64,000 nucleotides of DNA from Mycolicibacterium holsaticum DSM 44478 = JCM 12374 (GCF_019645835.1 NZ_CP080998.1:434001-498000), one strand, 5' to 3'; shown: positions 22,671-32,914, counted from the first letter of the stretch. Numbers and translations: made by a program. Notes: generated from the letters alone by a model not told the origin.

Positions 22671-23791
22671 GCCTCGGCGAGCAGTGGCGGTCGGCGCGCC
22701 CCAAGGTCGCCGGGCTGCATCTGGACAGCGCGGCGTGTTCACGGCAGAGCTTCGCGGTCATCGACGCCACGACGCAACACGCACGCCACGAAGCCGAGGT
22801 CGGCGGATACGTCGCCGTCGACGCGGCGGCACCGGTGCTGGACGCCGGACGCGCCGCCGTCGCCGCCCTGACCGGTCTGGCCGCCGACCACGTCGTCTTC
22901 ACCACCGGCGCCAACCACGCGCTCGATCTGCTGCTGTCCAGCTGGCCGGGTGAGCGCACGCTGGCCTGCCTGCCCGGGGAGTACGGGCCCAACCTGGCAA
23001 TCATGGCCGCGAACGGTTTTGCCGTGCGGGCCCTTCCCGTCGACGGTGACGGGCGCCTCGACGTCGACGCCGCCGCCCGCCAACTGGTCGCCGATCCGCC
23101 TGCCGTCGTGCACCTGACCGCGCTGGCCAGCCACCGTGGCCTGGCGCAGCCGCTGGCGGGGCTGGCCGACGTGTGCCGGACCCTCGGTGTTCCGCTGGTC
23201 GTGGACGCCGCGCAGGCCCTCGGTCACCTCGACTGCGCGGTGCGCCCCGCAGCGGTGTACGGCTCGTCGCGCAAATGGCTCGCAGGCCCGCGCGGTGTCG
23301 GTGTGCTGGCTGTGCACCCCGATCTGGTGCAGCGCCTCCGGCCGCGGCTGCCACCACCGGACTGGAACCTGCCGCTGGCGGTGACCCAGCTCCTCGAACA
23401 CGGTGAGGCCAATGTCGCTGCCCGCGTGGGGTTTTCGGTTGCCGTCGGCGAACACCTGGCGGCCGGCCCCGAACAGGTGCGCGCCCGGCTCGCCGAAGTC
23501 GGCCGGTGCACCCGGGAGGCGCTCAGCGACGTGACGGGGTGGCGGGTGGTCGAAGCGCTCGACGAGCCGACCGCGATCACCACCCTGGCACCCACCGAGG
23601 GGGCCGACCCGCAGAAGGTGCGGGCCTGGCTCATCGCGCACCGGGCTGTGGTCACCACATATGCCGAGGTGCAGCGTGCGCCGTTCGAGATGACGACCCC
23701 GGTGCTGCGGGTCTCACCGCACGTCGACGCGACTTCCGATGAGCTCGCGCAGTTCGCGGAGGCGCTGGCAGCCGCGACCGCCGACGTCTAG
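22667..23791 (+). CDS. egtE: Ergothioneine synthesis: C-S lyase EgtE
   Basis: EgtE is the PLP-dependent lyase that cleaves the hercynylcysteine sulfoxide to ergothioneine. The 374-residue class V aminotransferase fold shows [10 protein letters not shown] (PLP Asp180) and the Schiff-base Lys203 in [13 protein letters not shown]. It starts four bases inside egtD and closes the operon; its stop overlaps by 4 bases the stop of the convergent ligase gene at 23788. Confidence 0.9.
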   Translation: MSLGEQWRSARPKVAGLHLDSAACSRQSFAVIDATTQHARHEAEVGGYVAVDAAAPVLDAGRAAVAALTGLAADHVVFTTGANHALDLLLSSWPGERTLACLPGEYGPNLAIMAANGFAVRALPVDGDGRLDVDAAARQLVADPPAVVHLTALASHRGLAQPLAGLADVCRTLGVPLVVDAAQALGHLDCAVRPAAVYGSSRKWLAGPRGVGVLAVHPDLVQRLRPRLPPPDWNLPLAVTQLLEHGEANVAARVGFSVAVGEHLAAGPEQVRARLAEVGRCTREALSDVTGWRVVEALDEPTAITTLAPTEGADPQKVRAWLIAHRAVVTTYAEVQRAPFEMTTPVLRVSPHVDATSDELAQFAEALAAATADV

Positions 23792-25263
23792 GGCGCGTCC
23801 CAGGTATGCACCGGCTCGTTGCTGTGCATGCGCTCGCAGTACAGCCGCAGCATCTCAGCCAGCGCGTTGGGCCGGCTGAGCCCGCGCTCCTGCAGGGCCC
23901 CCACGGTGGCCACCTGCCAGGCCGACCCGTTACGGCCGGTCTTGGCGCGGCCCTCGATCACCCCGAGGTAGCGGTCGCGCACCTCGCCGGCCACCTGCCA
24001 GCGGCGCAGACCCTCGTCGGCCATCGGCAGCAGTTGACGCAGCACCAGTTCGTCGGGCGTCACCTCGCCCAGCCCGGGCCAGTACAGCCGCGCGTCCATG
24101 CCGTTGCGCGCCGACTCCTGGAAATTGTGTTGGGCCGCAGCGAAACTCATCTTCGTCCACAGCGGGCGGTCCTCTTCGGACAGGGTGCGCAGCGTACCGT
24201 AGTAGAACGCGGCGTTGGCCATCATGTCGACGACGGTCGGTCCGGCCGGCAGCACCCGGTTTTCCACGCGCAGATGCGGACGGCCGTCCACCACGTCGTA
24301 CACCGGCCGGTTCCAGCGGTAGATGGTGCCGTTGTGCAGCCGCAGCTCGGCCAGCCGCGGGGTGCGTCCCCGGGCGAGTTCGTCGGCGGGGTCTTCGTCG
24401 GACAGCTCAGGCAGCAGCGAGGGGAAGTAGCGCACGTTCTCCTCGAACAGGTCGAAGATCGAGGTGATCCAGCGCTCGCCGAACCACACCCGGGGCCGTA
24501 CCCCCTGCGCCTTGAGTTCGTCGGGACGGGTGTCGGTGGCCTGCGCGAACAGTTCGATGCGGGTCTCTGACCACAGCTGGTGGCCGAAGAAGTACGGGGA
24601 GTTGGCGCCCAGCGCCAGCTGCGGGCCTGCCAGCACCTGTGCGGCGTTCCAGTTCTGCGCGAACTCGGCGGGGGAGACCTGAAGATGCAGTTGCATGCTG
24701 GTGCACGCCGACTCCGGGGCGATCGACTCGGTCTGCAGGCTCAACCGCTCCGGGCCGGTGATGTCGATGAGGATGTCCTCGCCGCGCGCGGTGAAGATGG
24801 AATCGTTGAGCGCTTGATAACGGGTCGATTCGCTCATCCACCTGCCCGACAGATGTTCGGGCATCAGTGTGGGCAGGATGCCGACCATCACGATGTGCGC
24901 GTCGTGGTCGTTGGCTTTCTGCTCGGCGGCGTTGAGGCTGGCCCGCACGTCGTTCTCCAGCTCGAGCGCCGCCCGGCCCGGCAACCGCCGCGGCGGAACG
25001 TTGAATTCGATGTTGTAGGCACCCAATTCGGTCTGGTACGCGGGATCGGCGATCGCCTCGAGGACTTCCTGGTTGGTCATCGCGGGCTGATATGCGGAGT
25101 CGACCAGGTTGCACTCGATCTCCATGCCCGTCAACGGGCGCTCGAACTCGAAACTGGATTGGTTGAGCATGGTTTCGAAGATGTCGAGGCACTGCTGCAC
25201 CTTGCGCCGGTACTCCCGCCGGTGCGCGCGGCTGAACTCGGTCTGCTTCAGGTCTTCGCCCAC
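23788..25263 (-). CDS. Glutamate-cysteine-ligase-like ATP-dependent ligase
   Basis: A 491-residue GCS2-family protein, the counterpart of Rv3698. It carries the family sequence [16 protein letters not shown] (about residue 40) and the metal-binding [11 protein letters not shown]. Unlike EgtA it has a long N-terminal helix and a C-terminal extension ([14 protein letters not shown]). The reaction is not known; gamma-glutamyl or related amide formation is likely from the fold. The GTG at 25263 is the first start. It is convergent with egtE. Confidence 0.75.
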   Translation of the reverse strand: MGEDLKQTEFSRAHRREYRRKVQQCLDIFETMLNQSSFEFERPLTGMEIECNLVDSAYQPAMTNQEVLEAIADPAYQTELGAYNIEFNVPPRRLPGRAALELENDVRASLNAAEQKANDHDAHIVMVGILPTLMPEHLSGRWMSESTRYQALNDSIFTARGEDILIDITGPERLSLQTESIAPESACTSMQLHLQVSPAEFAQNWNAAQVLAGPQLALGANSPYFFGHQLWSETRIELFAQATDTRPDELKAQGVRPRVWFGERWITSIFDLFEENVRYFPSLLPELSDEDPADELARGRTPRLAELRLHNGTIYRWNRPVYDVVDGRPHLRVENRVLPAGPTVVDMMANAAFYYGTLRTLSEEDRPLWTKMSFAAAQHNFQESARNGMDARLYWPGLGEVTPDELVLRQLLPMADEGLRRWQVAGEVRDRYLGVIEGRAKTGRNGSAWQVATVGALQERGLSRPNALAEMLRLYCERMHSNEPVHTWDAP

Positions 25264-25340
25264 ACCGCCGATGGTTCAGCGTCGGTGACGCTTGCGCAAG
25301 TATCACGCGTGAACCGCGCCGGGCGGGGTAGGCCCTGGGC

Positions 25341-25550
25341 GTGGACATCACCGTGGCCTTCATCGGCAACGCGACCACGCTGATCGCCGCGGGCGAGATC
25401 ACCTTGCTGACCGACCCCAACTTCCCGCACGCGGGCCAGCGGCGCCGACCTCGCCGAACGGCTGACGCTGCCGCGCCCAGGGCGGAAAGCCGCGGAAACC
25501 CGCCGAAGGCCGCAGCACCGCAGCGGAGTTTCCGCATACTGGCCGGGTGA
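25341..25550 (+). pseudogene. Remnant of an MBL-fold (UlaG-like) metallohydrolase
   Basis: From GTG 25341 the frame reads VDITVAFIGNATTLI then ITLLTDPNF and HAGQR, which matches the N-terminal strand pair of UlaG-like metallo-beta-lactamase hydrolases. After about residue 34 the similarity stops and the reading becomes Arg/Ala-rich noise. The HxHxDH metal motif that should follow is missing. The family is normally well over 200 residues, so this is a truncated relic of about 100 bases plus drift. The next gene starts inside its last codons. Confidence 0.55.
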
Positions 25551-26710
25551 GCGGGCCGGCGATTGACGACGTCGAACAGGGCGGGCTGGAGCAGGTAGCC
25601 AGCGTCGACCGCGTCGCCTCGCTCACCGGCGTGCGCGCTGTGGCGGCCCTGCTGGTCATGGCAACCCACGCCGCCTACGGGACCGGCACCTACAACCGCG
25701 GATACGTCGGTTTGGTGTTCGCGCGCATGGAGATCGGCGTCGCGATCTTCTTTGTGCTGTCGGGGTTTCTGCTGTTCGGCGGGTGGGTGCGTGCGGCGGC
25801 CGCAGGAACCAGCCCACCGTCGGCGACCCGTTACGCGCGCAACCGGGTGCGGCGCATCATGCCGGCCTACGTGGTGACGGTGCTGATCGCATACGTGGTC
25901 TACGAATTTCGCGCGATCGCACCCAACCCCGGCCACACCTGGCACGGGCTGCTCCGCAACCTGACCCTGACGCAGATCTACAGCGGCAACTACCTGACCG
26001 CCTACATGCATCAGGGCCTGACGCAGATGTGGAGCCTGGCTGTCGAGGTGGCGTTCTACGCCGCGCTGCCGCTGCTCGCCTACCTACTGTTGGTGGCGCT
26101 GTGCCGGCGCCGGTGGCGGCCCGGGCTGCTGTTGATCGGCCTGGCCGCACTGGGCGCGCTGAGCCCGCTGTGGCTGGTCGTCATACACACCACCGACTGG
26201 TTGCCCAACGGGGCGGGGCTGTGGCTGCCGCACTACCTGGTGTGGTTTGTCGGCGGCATGGTCCTTGCCGTGTTGGCGGTCACCGGGGCCCGGTGCTACG
26301 CGGTCGCAGCGCTGCCGGTGGCCGTGGTGTCCTACCTGGTGGTGGCGACGCCGATCGCCGGCCGAACCGATGCTCCCGCATTGGATTTGGGTCAGGACGT
26401 GGCGAAGGTGCTGTTCTACGCCGCGATCGCCACGTTGGTGGTCGCGCCCCTGGCGCTCAGCGGGCAACAGGTCGACCGGCAGAGCCGCTACGAGCGGGTG
26501 ATGGGCAGCCGGGTGATGGTGTGGCTGGGCGAAATCTCCTACGAGATCTTCCTGGTGCACGTCATCGTGATGGAGATCGTGATGGTGGCGGTGCTGCGCT
26601 GGCCCGTCTACACGGGTTCGGTGACGGGGCTGTTCGCCGCGACGCTGGCGTTCACCATCCCGGTCGCGTGGCTGCTGCACCGGCTGACCAGGCCACGGGC
26701 CCGCCGGTGA
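25547..26710 (+). CDS. Acyltransferase 3 family membrane protein
   Basis: A 387-residue integral membrane O-acyltransferase with about ten hydrophobic helices. Family signs are the catalytic His in MATHAAYG (about residue 41), FFVLSGFLLF, and the RNRVRRIMPAYVV loop. The start is a GTG at 25547. Such enzymes transfer acyl groups to sugars or lipids of the envelope; the acceptor is not indicated here. Confidence 0.85.
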   Translation: MSGPAIDDVEQGGLEQVASVDRVASLTGVRAVAALLVMATHAAYGTGTYNRGYVGLVFARMEIGVAIFFVLSGFLLFGGWVRAAAAGTSPPSATRYARNRVRRIMPAYVVTVLIAYVVYEFRAIAPNPGHTWHGLLRNLTLTQIYSGNYLTAYMHQGLTQMWSLAVEVAFYAALPLLAYLLLVALCRRRWRPGLLLIGLAALGALSPLWLVVIHTTDWLPNGAGLWLPHYLVWFVGGMVLAVLAVTGARCYAVAALPVAVVSYLVVATPIAGRTDAPALDLGQDVAKVLFYAAIATLVVAPLALSGQQVDRQSRYERVMGSRVMVWLGEISYEIFLVHVIVMEIVMVAVLRWPVYTGSVTGLFAATLAFTIPVAWLLHRLTRPRARR

Positions 26711-26746
26711 CGGTTTAAACCGCCGCCGGCCGGGAACTCCCGGGCT

Positions 26747-26944
26747 GTGACCACAGCGCGACGGGCAGTGCTGACCTACCTTGCGGCGCATCCGCAGGTG
26801 TACGACATCCTGCATGCGGTGGTGGGCGCCTACGTCGAGCACTCGCGGCGATCAACGACGGGCAACCACAATCTGCGGGCTCATCAACCCGCCGCGCAGT
26901 TGCACCTCGATCCCCGGGTCGGCATGCGCCGCCAGAGCGCGTAG
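26747..26944 (+). CDS. Doubtful small frame, possibly a gene remnant
   Basis: A GTG at 26747 opens a frame whose first 35 or so codons have codon use like a real gene (VLTYLAAHPQVYDILHAVV). The rest, from 26852, lies antisense to the methyltransferase gene and is probably a shadow. There is no ribosome-binding site that I trust. It may be the start of a lost gene or chance. Confidence 0.2.
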   Translation: MTTARRAVLTYLAAHPQVYDILHAVVGAYVEHSRRSTTGNHNLRAHQPAAQLHLDPRVGMRRQSA

Positions 26945-27622
26945 CGCCGACGGGCTGTAACAGCGCAACGAGCTGATCACCCCGTCGTGCAGGAACGGCA
27001 CCAGCGGCGCCAACGGCAACATCACGGCGAGCCGGAGCAGATGCAGCGGCGACGGGGGCCGTGGCAGGTCAATGATCAGCAGCTTGTCCGCGACCCGGGT
27101 GCCTTCGGCGAACGCCAGCGCCGCCTGCGGCGGCGACAGATGGTGAAAGGACAGGGCGAACACCGCCAGATCGAACTGGCGGTCGGGCGCGTCGATGTCG
27201 GTGGCGTCCAGCTGGCGCACGGACGCCCGCGGGTGCGCGCCCAGATCACCCGCCGCCAGCGCTTTCACCGACACCGCGTCCACATCGCTGACCGTCACGT
27301 CGGCCGTGGGATGCCACTCGAGCAGTTTGCGGGACAGCCCGCCGTGCCCGGCGCCGAGTTCGAGGATCTTCGGATCGGCCACGTCGGCGACCTCCTCGAG
27401 GGCCAGCCGGGCGAAATGCTCGGTCTCACCGAAGAATTGGCCCGTCCACTCCAACGCCTTGATGACATCGCGCTTGCGGGCCTCACCGGCGGTACCTGCG
27501 GCGGTGTCGCGGTCGAGGTATTCCAGCCGGTCGGTCTGAAGGAGCCGATCCACACACGACGCGTCCGGGCCGCCGCGTGGCATGCGGGCGATGTCGGCGA
27601 CTGAACGGGTCATGTAGACCAT
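26852..27622 (-). CDS. Class I SAM-dependent methyltransferase
   Basis: A 256-residue methyltransferase corresponding to Rv3699. Motif I is [17 protein letters not shown] (about residue 86 on), motif II ends [10 protein letters not shown], and the post-motif region is [17 protein letters not shown] second ATG at 27613 would shorten it by three residues. It is divergent from glpK with 45 bases between starts. The substrate is unknown; a lipid or quinone cannot be excluded. Confidence 0.8.
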   Translation of the reverse strand: MVYMTRSVADIARMPRGGPDASCVDRLLQTDRLEYLDRDTAAGTAGEARKRDVIKALEWTGQFFGETEHFARLALEEVADVADPKILELGAGHGGLSRKLLEWHPTADVTVSDVDAVSVKALAAGDLGAHPRASVRQLDATDIDAPDRQFDLAVFALSFHHLSPPQAALAFAEGTRVADKLLIIDLPRPPSPLHLLRLAVMLPLAPLVPFLHDGVISSLRCYSPSALRALAAHADPGIEVQLRGGLMSPQIVVARR

Positions 27623-27667
27623 GATGGACGATTGCGACCGCCCTCAACCAGGTGGACCGAGAGGAGC

Positions 27668-29191
27668 ATGACGTTGGCTGAGTTTGTCGCCGCCATCGAC
27701 CAGGGCACCACCAGCACCCGCTGCATGATCTTCGACCACGGCGGCGCCGAGATCGGCCGCCACCAGCTCGAACATGAGCAGATCCTGCCCAAGGCCGGCT
27801 GGGTCGAGCACAACCCGGTCGAAATCTGGGAACGGACGGCGGCGGTGATCATGTCGGCGCTGAACAAGACGAACCTGTCGGCGACCGATCTGGCGGCGCT
27901 GGGCATCACCAACCAGCGCGAGACGTCGCTGGTGTGGAACCGGCGCACCGGGCGACCGTATTACAACGCGATCGTGTGGCAGGACACCCGCACCGACCGC
28001 ATCGCCTCGGCCCTGGAGCGCGACGGCCGCGGTGACGTGATCCGCCGCAAGGCAGGGCTCCCGCCCGCCACGTACTTCTCCGGCGGCAAGGTGCAGTGGA
28101 TCCTCGACAACGTCGACGGAGTGCGTCGCGACGCCGAGAACGGCGATGCGCTGTTCGGCACCCCGGACACCTGGGTGCTGTGGAACCTCACGGGTGGCAC
28201 CCGCGGCGGCGTGCACGCCACCGATGTGACCAACGCCAGCCGCACCATGCTGATGAACCTGGAAACCCTCGACTGGGACGACGAACTGTTGTCGTTCTTC
28301 GGGATTCCGCGTCAGATGCTGCCTCAGATCCGGCCGTCGTCGTGCCCGGAGTCGTTCGGCATCACCCGAGACGACGGCCCGGTCGCCGGTCAGGTGCCGT
28401 TGACCGGCATCCTCGGCGATCAACAGGCCGCGATGGTCGGGCAGGTCTGCCTCGATGCCGGTGAGGCCAAGAACACCTACGGCACAGGCAATTTCCTGCT
28501 GCTCAACACCGGTGAGAAGATCGTGCGCTCCGAGAACGGCCTGCTGACCACGCTGTGTTACCAGTTCGGCGACGCGAAACCCGTTTACGCCCTTGAGGGT
28601 TCGATCGCGGTCACCGGGTCGGCGGTGCAGTGGCTGCGTGACCAGCTCGGCATCATCAGCGGCGCCGCCCAGAGCGAGGCGCTGGCCCGTCAGGTGCCCG
28701 ACAACGGCGGGGTGTACTTCGTGCCGGCCTTCTCCGGGCTGTTCGCGCCGTACTGGCGCTCGGATGCCCGCGGCGCGATCGTCGGGCTGTCGCGGTACAA
28801 CACCAACGCGCACCTGGCCCGCGCGACGCTGGAGGCGATCTGCTACCAGAGCCGCGACGTCGTCGACGCGATGGAAGCCGACTCCGGCGTGCACATGGAG
28901 GTGCTCAAGGTCGACGGCGGCATCACCGCCAACGATCTGTGCATGCAGATCCAGGCCGACGTGCTCGGCGTCGACGTCGTCAAACCCGTCATCGCCGAGA
29001 CGACGGCGCTGGGCGCCGCCTACGCCGCCGGTCTGGCCGTCGGGTTCTGGGAGAACCTCGACGACCTGCGGTCCAACTGGCAGGAGGACAAGCGCTGGAC
29101 GCCGGCATGGAGCGACGAGCAGCGCGCCGAGGGCTATGCCGGGTGGCAGAAAGCGGTGCAGCGCACGCTGGACTGGGTGGACGTCGAGTGA
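27668..29191 (+). CDS. glpK: Glycerol kinase
   Basis: GlpK (507 residues) phosphorylates glycerol. The ATG at 27668 has a strong GAGAGGAG site. N-terminal [17 protein letters not shown] is the phosphate-binding loop; [11 protein letters not shown] and [13 protein letters not shown] contain substrate residues; [15 protein letters not shown] and the late [17 protein letters not shown] are ATP-binding segments. It ends in a terminator shared with the next gene on the opposite strand. Confidence 0.95.
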   Translation: MTLAEFVAAIDQGTTSTRCMIFDHGGAEIGRHQLEHEQILPKAGWVEHNPVEIWERTAAVIMSALNKTNLSATDLAALGITNQRETSLVWNRRTGRPYYNAIVWQDTRTDRIASALERDGRGDVIRRKAGLPPATYFSGGKVQWILDNVDGVRRDAENGDALFGTPDTWVLWNLTGGTRGGVHATDVTNASRTMLMNLETLDWDDELLSFFGIPRQMLPQIRPSSCPESFGITRDDGPVAGQVPLTGILGDQQAAMVGQVCLDAGEAKNTYGTGNFLLLNTGEKIVRSENGLLTTLCYQFGDAKPVYALEGSIAVTGSAVQWLRDQLGIISGAAQSEALARQVPDNGGVYFVPAFSGLFAPYWRSDARGAIVGLSRYNTNAHLARATLEAICYQSRDVVDAMEADSGVHMEVLKVDGGITANDLCMQIQADVLGVDVVKPVIAETTALGAAYAAGLAVGFWENLDDLRSNWQEDKRWTPAWSDEQRAEGYAGWQKAVQRTLDWVDVE

Positions 29192-29240
29192 TTTCGGTGT
29201 AGTTCGTCACGCTCAGCGTGACCAAGTACACCGAAATCAC
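29188..29240. terminator. Bidirectional terminator spanning both stop codons
   Basis: A perfect 14-bp inverted repeat (29188-29201 with 29227-29240, GTGATTTCGGTGTA) surrounds a second hairpin, GTCACGC (29206-29212) with GCGTGAC (29216-29222). The outer stem contains the TGA of glpK at one end and the stop codon of the convergent aldo/keto reductase at the other. Confidence 0.85.
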
Positions 29241-30073
29241 ATGTTGGCGACGGCCGTGTTCTCCTCGAGGTGACGCACCGACGACGTGCCGGGTATCACC
29301 AACACGTTCGGCGCGACCGACAACGCCCACGCCAGCGCGGCCTGGGCGGGCGAACAGCCGAGACGCTCGGCTTCAGCCTTGATATCCGGGTGCCCGAGCA
29401 CGGGGTTGTCGGCGAAAAACCCCGAGCCCAGCGTGAAGAACGACACGAACGCGATGTCGCGCTCGGTGCACGCGTCGAGCACCGGCTGCGAGCTGCGGTC
29501 GACGTAGTTGTAGGGGTTCTGCACGCATACGATCTCGGTGCGGTCCAACGCGATGCTCAGGTGCTCAGTTGTGATGCTGCTCAACCCGATTCCGCCGATC
29601 AGGCCTTCGTCGCGAGCCTTGATCATGGTGTCGAGTTGCCGGGTGAACAACTCGCGGTTCAGTGGCGCCCTCGAGTTGGGGTCGGTTTCGAGGTCGTGCA
29701 CGCGCAGGTTGACCGCGGCGAGGCGGTCGGTGCCCAGCGTTGCGAGGTTCTTCTCGATGTCGGCGCGCAGCTCGTCGGGCTCCTGTGCGGGCAGCCACGC
29801 TCCGGCGTCGTCACGACGCGCGCCGACCTTGCTGACCAGCGCGAGACCGGCGGGGTACGGGTGCAGTGCCTCGCGGATCAGCTCGTTGGCCACGTCGGGT
29901 CCGTAGAACTGTGCGGTGTCGATGTGGTTGATGCCCAACTCGATTGCGTGCCGCAGCACGGCAAGCGCCTGATCGCGGTCGCGTGGTGGGCCGAGGACTC
30001 CCGGCCCGGGAAGTTGCATCGCACCGAAGCCGACGCGACCGACATGGAACGAGCCCAGCGGAAATGTCTGCAT
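29237..30073 (-). CDS. Aldo/keto reductase
   Basis: A 278-residue NADPH-dependent aldo/keto reductase barrel. Catalytic Asp and Tyr are in NHIDTAQFYG (about residues 48-57), Lys in LVSKVGAR, and the NADPH site includes the late VIPGTSSVRHLEEN. The start is ATG 30073. A PadR regulator gene lies 17 bases upstream on the same strand, so they may be cotranscribed. Confidence 0.88.
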   Translation of the reverse strand: MQTFPLGSFHVGRVGFGAMQLPGPGVLGPPRDRDQALAVLRHAIELGINHIDTAQFYGPDVANELIREALHPYPAGLALVSKVGARRDDAGAWLPAQEPDELRADIEKNLATLGTDRLAAVNLRVHDLETDPNSRAPLNRELFTRQLDTMIKARDEGLIGGIGLSSITTEHLSIALDRTEIVCVQNPYNYVDRSSQPVLDACTERDIAFVSFFTLGSGFFADNPVLGHPDIKAEAERLGCSPAQAALAWALSVAPNVLVIPGTSSVRHLEENTAVANM

Positions 30074-30090
30074 ACTTCATGCTTACCGCC

Positions 30091-30618
30091 TCAGCGGGTC
30101 TGCCGTCGGTCCAACGCCTCGATCACCGATTGCGCCCATTGCTTCTGCATTTCGTGGGTGCGCAAGCCGTATTCCAGGGCGGCGTACGAATAGAACGATG
30201 CGTCGTCCTCACCCCAGTCGACGGAGTCCCGAAGTTCTTCCAGTCGCTTGATCTCGGTGGCCGCGTTATCGGCCAGCGCGCTCAACTGTGCGCGCGCCTG
30301 CTCCGGCGGGATCTCCCCGAGCAAGAACACCCGCAGCAACGCGGCGCTGCGAAACGGTGGATCGTCCTGCGGGTTGGTCACCCAGCGGCGCAGCTCCTCG
30401 CGGCCGGCGGCGGTGATGCGGTACTCCTTGCGCCCGCGCGGACCGATGTCGGACACCTCGATGAGCCCGGTGGCGGCGAGCTTGTTGAGCTCGCCGTAGA
30501 GCTGGCTCTGGGTGGCCGGCCACACGTTCGCCATCGACTCTTCGAAGAGTCGCAGCAGGTCATATCCGCTGCCAGGCTGCTGGGCCAGCAGTCCCAACGC
30601 CGCAATCCGCAGGCTCAC
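30091..30618 (-). CDS. PadR-family transcriptional regulator
   Basis: A 175-residue repressor with an N-terminal winged helix (LGLLAQQPGSGYDLLRLF, then WPATQSQLYGELNKL and GRKEYRITAAGREELRRW) and a C-terminal helical dimer domain. The start GTG at 30618 has a TACTAT -10 box six bases upstream, suggesting a leaderless transcript. The gene is divergent from the carotenoid oxygenase, with a PadR-type operator between them. Autoregulation and control of the oxygenase are inferred. Confidence 0.85.
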   Translation of the reverse strand: MSLRIAALGLLAQQPGSGYDLLRLFEESMANVWPATQSQLYGELNKLAATGLIEVSDIGPRGRKEYRITAAGREELRRWVTNPQDDPPFRSAALLRVFLLGEIPPEQARAQLSALADNAATEIKRLEELRDSVDWGEDDASFYSYAALEYGLRTHEMQKQWAQSVIEALDRRQTR

Positions 30619-30624
30619 GAAGCG

Positions 30625-30660
30625 ATAGTACCTCCACTATTGACATGTCACTACAGACAT
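30625..30660. promoter_or_regulatory. PadR-type operator and divergent promoters
   Basis: The 78-base gap between padR and the oxygenase holds ATGT-N8-ACAT (30645-30660), the canonical PadR operator spacing. Beside it is ATAGT-N6-ACTAT (30625-30640), whose reverse strand contains the padR -10 box TACTAT. On the forward strand TTGACA (30640-30645) reads as a -35 box for the oxygenase, with the PadR site directly downstream in the spacer. Confidence 0.7.
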
Positions 30661-30696
30661 GTGAACGTAGACCCCGTCGCGCGTTAGGAGATGCAG

Positions 30697-32028
30697 ATGA
30701 CCGACACCTCAGAGGCCTCGACCGACCAGTTCTTCCTGCGGGGCAACTACGCACCCGTCCCCGATGAGCTCGCCGAATTCGACCTGCCCGTCGAAGGGGC
30801 CATCCCGCCCGAACTCGACGGCTGGTACCTGCGTAACGGGCCCAACCCGCGGCAGGCCACGGCCCACTGGTTCGCCGGTGACGGGATGATCCACGGCATC
30901 CGGATCGAAGGCGGCCGCGCTGCCTGGTATCGCAACCGCTGGGTGCGTACCGACAGCTTCGAGAACGACTTTCCGGTCTACAACGCCGACGGCACCCGCA
31001 ACCTGCGCTCGAGTGTGGCCAACACCCATGTCGTCAACCACGCGGGCAAGACGCTGGCGCTGGTCGAATCGTCGTTGCCCTACGAGATCACCAACGACCT
31101 GGAAACGTTGGGGGCCTACGACTTCGGCGGCAAGCTGGTCGACTCGATGACCGCGCACCCGAAGATTTGCCCGACGACCGGGGAAATGCACTTCTTCGGC
31201 TACGGCAACATTTTCGCGCCGCACGTCACCTACCACCGGGCCGACGCTGACGGTGAGCTGACCGTCAACCGGCCGCTGGACGTGCCTGCGCTGACGATGA
31301 TGCACGACTTCGCGGTGACCGCCAACTACGTCGTGTTCATGGATCTGCCGATCGTGTTCAACCTCGACATCGCGATCAAGGCCGAAACCGACATGCCCTA
31401 CCGCTGGGACGACAACTACGGCGCCCGCTTCGGGGTGCTGCGCCGCGACGATCCGCATGGCGAGGTGCGCTGGTTCGACATCGACCCCTGCTACGTGTTC
31501 CACGTCGCCAACGCCTTCGACACGGCCGGCAGAATCGAGTTGACCGCGGTGCGCTATCCCGAGTTGTGGCGCGACAACGGCGGGTTCGACGCCGAAGGCG
31601 TGCTGTGGAGGTGGACCATCGACCTGTCGGCCGGCGCCGTCACCGAGCGCCAGCTCGACGACCGCGCCGTGGAATTTCCCCGCATCGACGACCGCCTGGC
31701 CACGCTGCCGGCCCGCTATGCGGTCTCGGTCGGCGATAACCGGCTGGTGCGCCACGACCTGAGCACCGGCGACGCCGTCGAACACGCCTTCGGCACCGCC
31801 GAAACGCCCGGCGTTCCCGGTGAGGCGGTGTTCGTACCGTCGACGTCAGGCCCTGCCGACGAGAGCAGCGGCTGGTACGTGGGCTACGTCTACGATCCGG
31901 CGCGCGACGGCAGCGACCTCGTCATCATCGACGCGACCGATTTCACCGGAGCGCCCGTCGCCAGAATCAAGCTGCCACAGCGGGTTCCGTTCGGCTTCCA
32001 CGGCAACTGGATCAGCGCAGCCCTGTGA
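30697..32028 (+). CDS. Carotenoid oxygenase (RPE65-like)
   Basis: A 443-residue iron-dependent carotenoid or stilbene cleavage oxygenase. Four histidines expected to bind iron are visible in context: SMTAHPKICP, MMHDFAVTANYVVF, CYVFHVANAFD and FGFHGNW at the C-terminus. ATG 30697 has AGGAG at good spacing; ATG 30691 is too close to it. The PadR operator upstream suggests repression. A close substrate cannot be named. Confidence 0.88.
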   Translation: MTDTSEASTDQFFLRGNYAPVPDELAEFDLPVEGAIPPELDGWYLRNGPNPRQATAHWFAGDGMIHGIRIEGGRAAWYRNRWVRTDSFENDFPVYNADGTRNLRSSVANTHVVNHAGKTLALVESSLPYEITNDLETLGAYDFGGKLVDSMTAHPKICPTTGEMHFFGYGNIFAPHVTYHRADADGELTVNRPLDVPALTMMHDFAVTANYVVFMDLPIVFNLDIAIKAETDMPYRWDDNYGARFGVLRRDDPHGEVRWFDIDPCYVFHVANAFDTAGRIELTAVRYPELWRDNGGFDAEGVLWRWTIDLSAGAVTERQLDDRAVEFPRIDDRLATLPARYAVSVGDNRLVRHDLSTGDAVEHAFGTAETPGVPGEAVFVPSTSGPADESSGWYVGYVYDPARDGSDLVIIDATDFTGAPVARIKLPQRVPFGFHGNWISAAL

Positions 32029-32037
32029 GTGTGGGCG

Positions 32038-32886
32038 CTAGCTGGGCGGCGTCAACCCGCCGGGCGGCGGCGACGACGGCGGCGCAGGTGGCGGTTGCTG
32101 ACCGGGCCACTGCGGGTGTGCAGCGGGCGCCGACGGCTGCAGTCTGGCCAGCTCGCGGCGATGCCGTTCGGCGAGCACCGCGGCCAGCACCAGCTGCGGG
32201 GGCGTTCCGGGCGGCGGCGGCGGAGAAATCTGCGCGACGACGTCACCGGCGATCCGGTAGGCCATCTGGTCGCGCACCGTCGGGTTCAATTGTGGTGCGC
32301 GGCTGAGGAACTGGCGGGCCAGCTCGGCCTGGTCGGGGCGCAGGCCGGACAACTGCAGCGACGACGCCCACCACGCCAGGTGAGGCGGCATCACCGCCGG
32401 CGGTGCTAGCCGCGCTGCGCGTTCGCTGACCACGACGGTGCCCGCGAAGATGTCGCCGATCCGCTTGCCCTTGGGCGACAACAGGCTACAGATCACCGCC
32501 GGGCCGCCGGTGAGCATCCAGATCTCGATCACACCGGACAATGCTCGAAACAGCGCCTGGCGGAAACGCTCCGGACCGCCGTCGTCGGACACCACCCGCA
32601 GCCCCATCGCCAGCTTGCCCAGCGAGCGACCGCGCGTCGCGGTCTCCCAGGCCAACGGGTAGCCCACCAGCGTGAGCACCGTGAAGATGATCAGCACCGC
32701 GCCCGACAACGCCGGGTCGAACCGGTCCACCGTGGTGGCCCACAGCACCACACCGGTGATGTAGAGGATCACGACGACTGTCAGGTCGATGAGCGCCGAT
32801 GCCACCCGGACCGGTAGCTGGGCGATCTGAACGTCGAGGACCACGGCATCGCCGGTGACGACGACGGGTTGTTGCTGGCCGACCAT
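32038..32886 (-). CDS. RDD-family membrane protein
   Basis: A 282-residue protein like Rv3695. The N-terminal part has the RDD domain: LPVRVASALIDLTVVVILY (Arg-Asp pair), a further hydrophobic segment, then TRGRSLGKLAMGLRVV. The C-terminal third is soluble and ends in a Pro-rich tail (PPPAPPSSPPPGGLTPP). The ATG at 32886 is 28 bases from the divergent SpoIIM-like gene. Confidence 0.82.
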   Translation of the reverse strand: MVGQQQPVVVTGDAVVLDVQIAQLPVRVASALIDLTVVVILYITGVVLWATTVDRFDPALSGAVLIIFTVLTLVGYPLAWETATRGRSLGKLAMGLRVVSDDGGPERFRQALFRALSGVIEIWMLTGGPAVICSLLSPKGKRIGDIFAGTVVVSERAARLAPPAVMPPHLAWWASSLQLSGLRPDQAELARQFLSRAPQLNPTVRDQMAYRIAGDVVAQISPPPPPGTPPQLVLAAVLAERHRRELARLQPSAPAAHPQWPGQQPPPAPPSSPPPGGLTPPS

Positions 32887-32914
32887 AATTGGCAACGCTA
32901 CTAGGATTCGCGGT

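Noticed and set aside
24407..26011. Long reverse frame across the ligase gene and the acyltransferase start
   Set aside because: It overlaps two genes with good family motifs; the translation is low-complexity Arg/Ala/Gly text.
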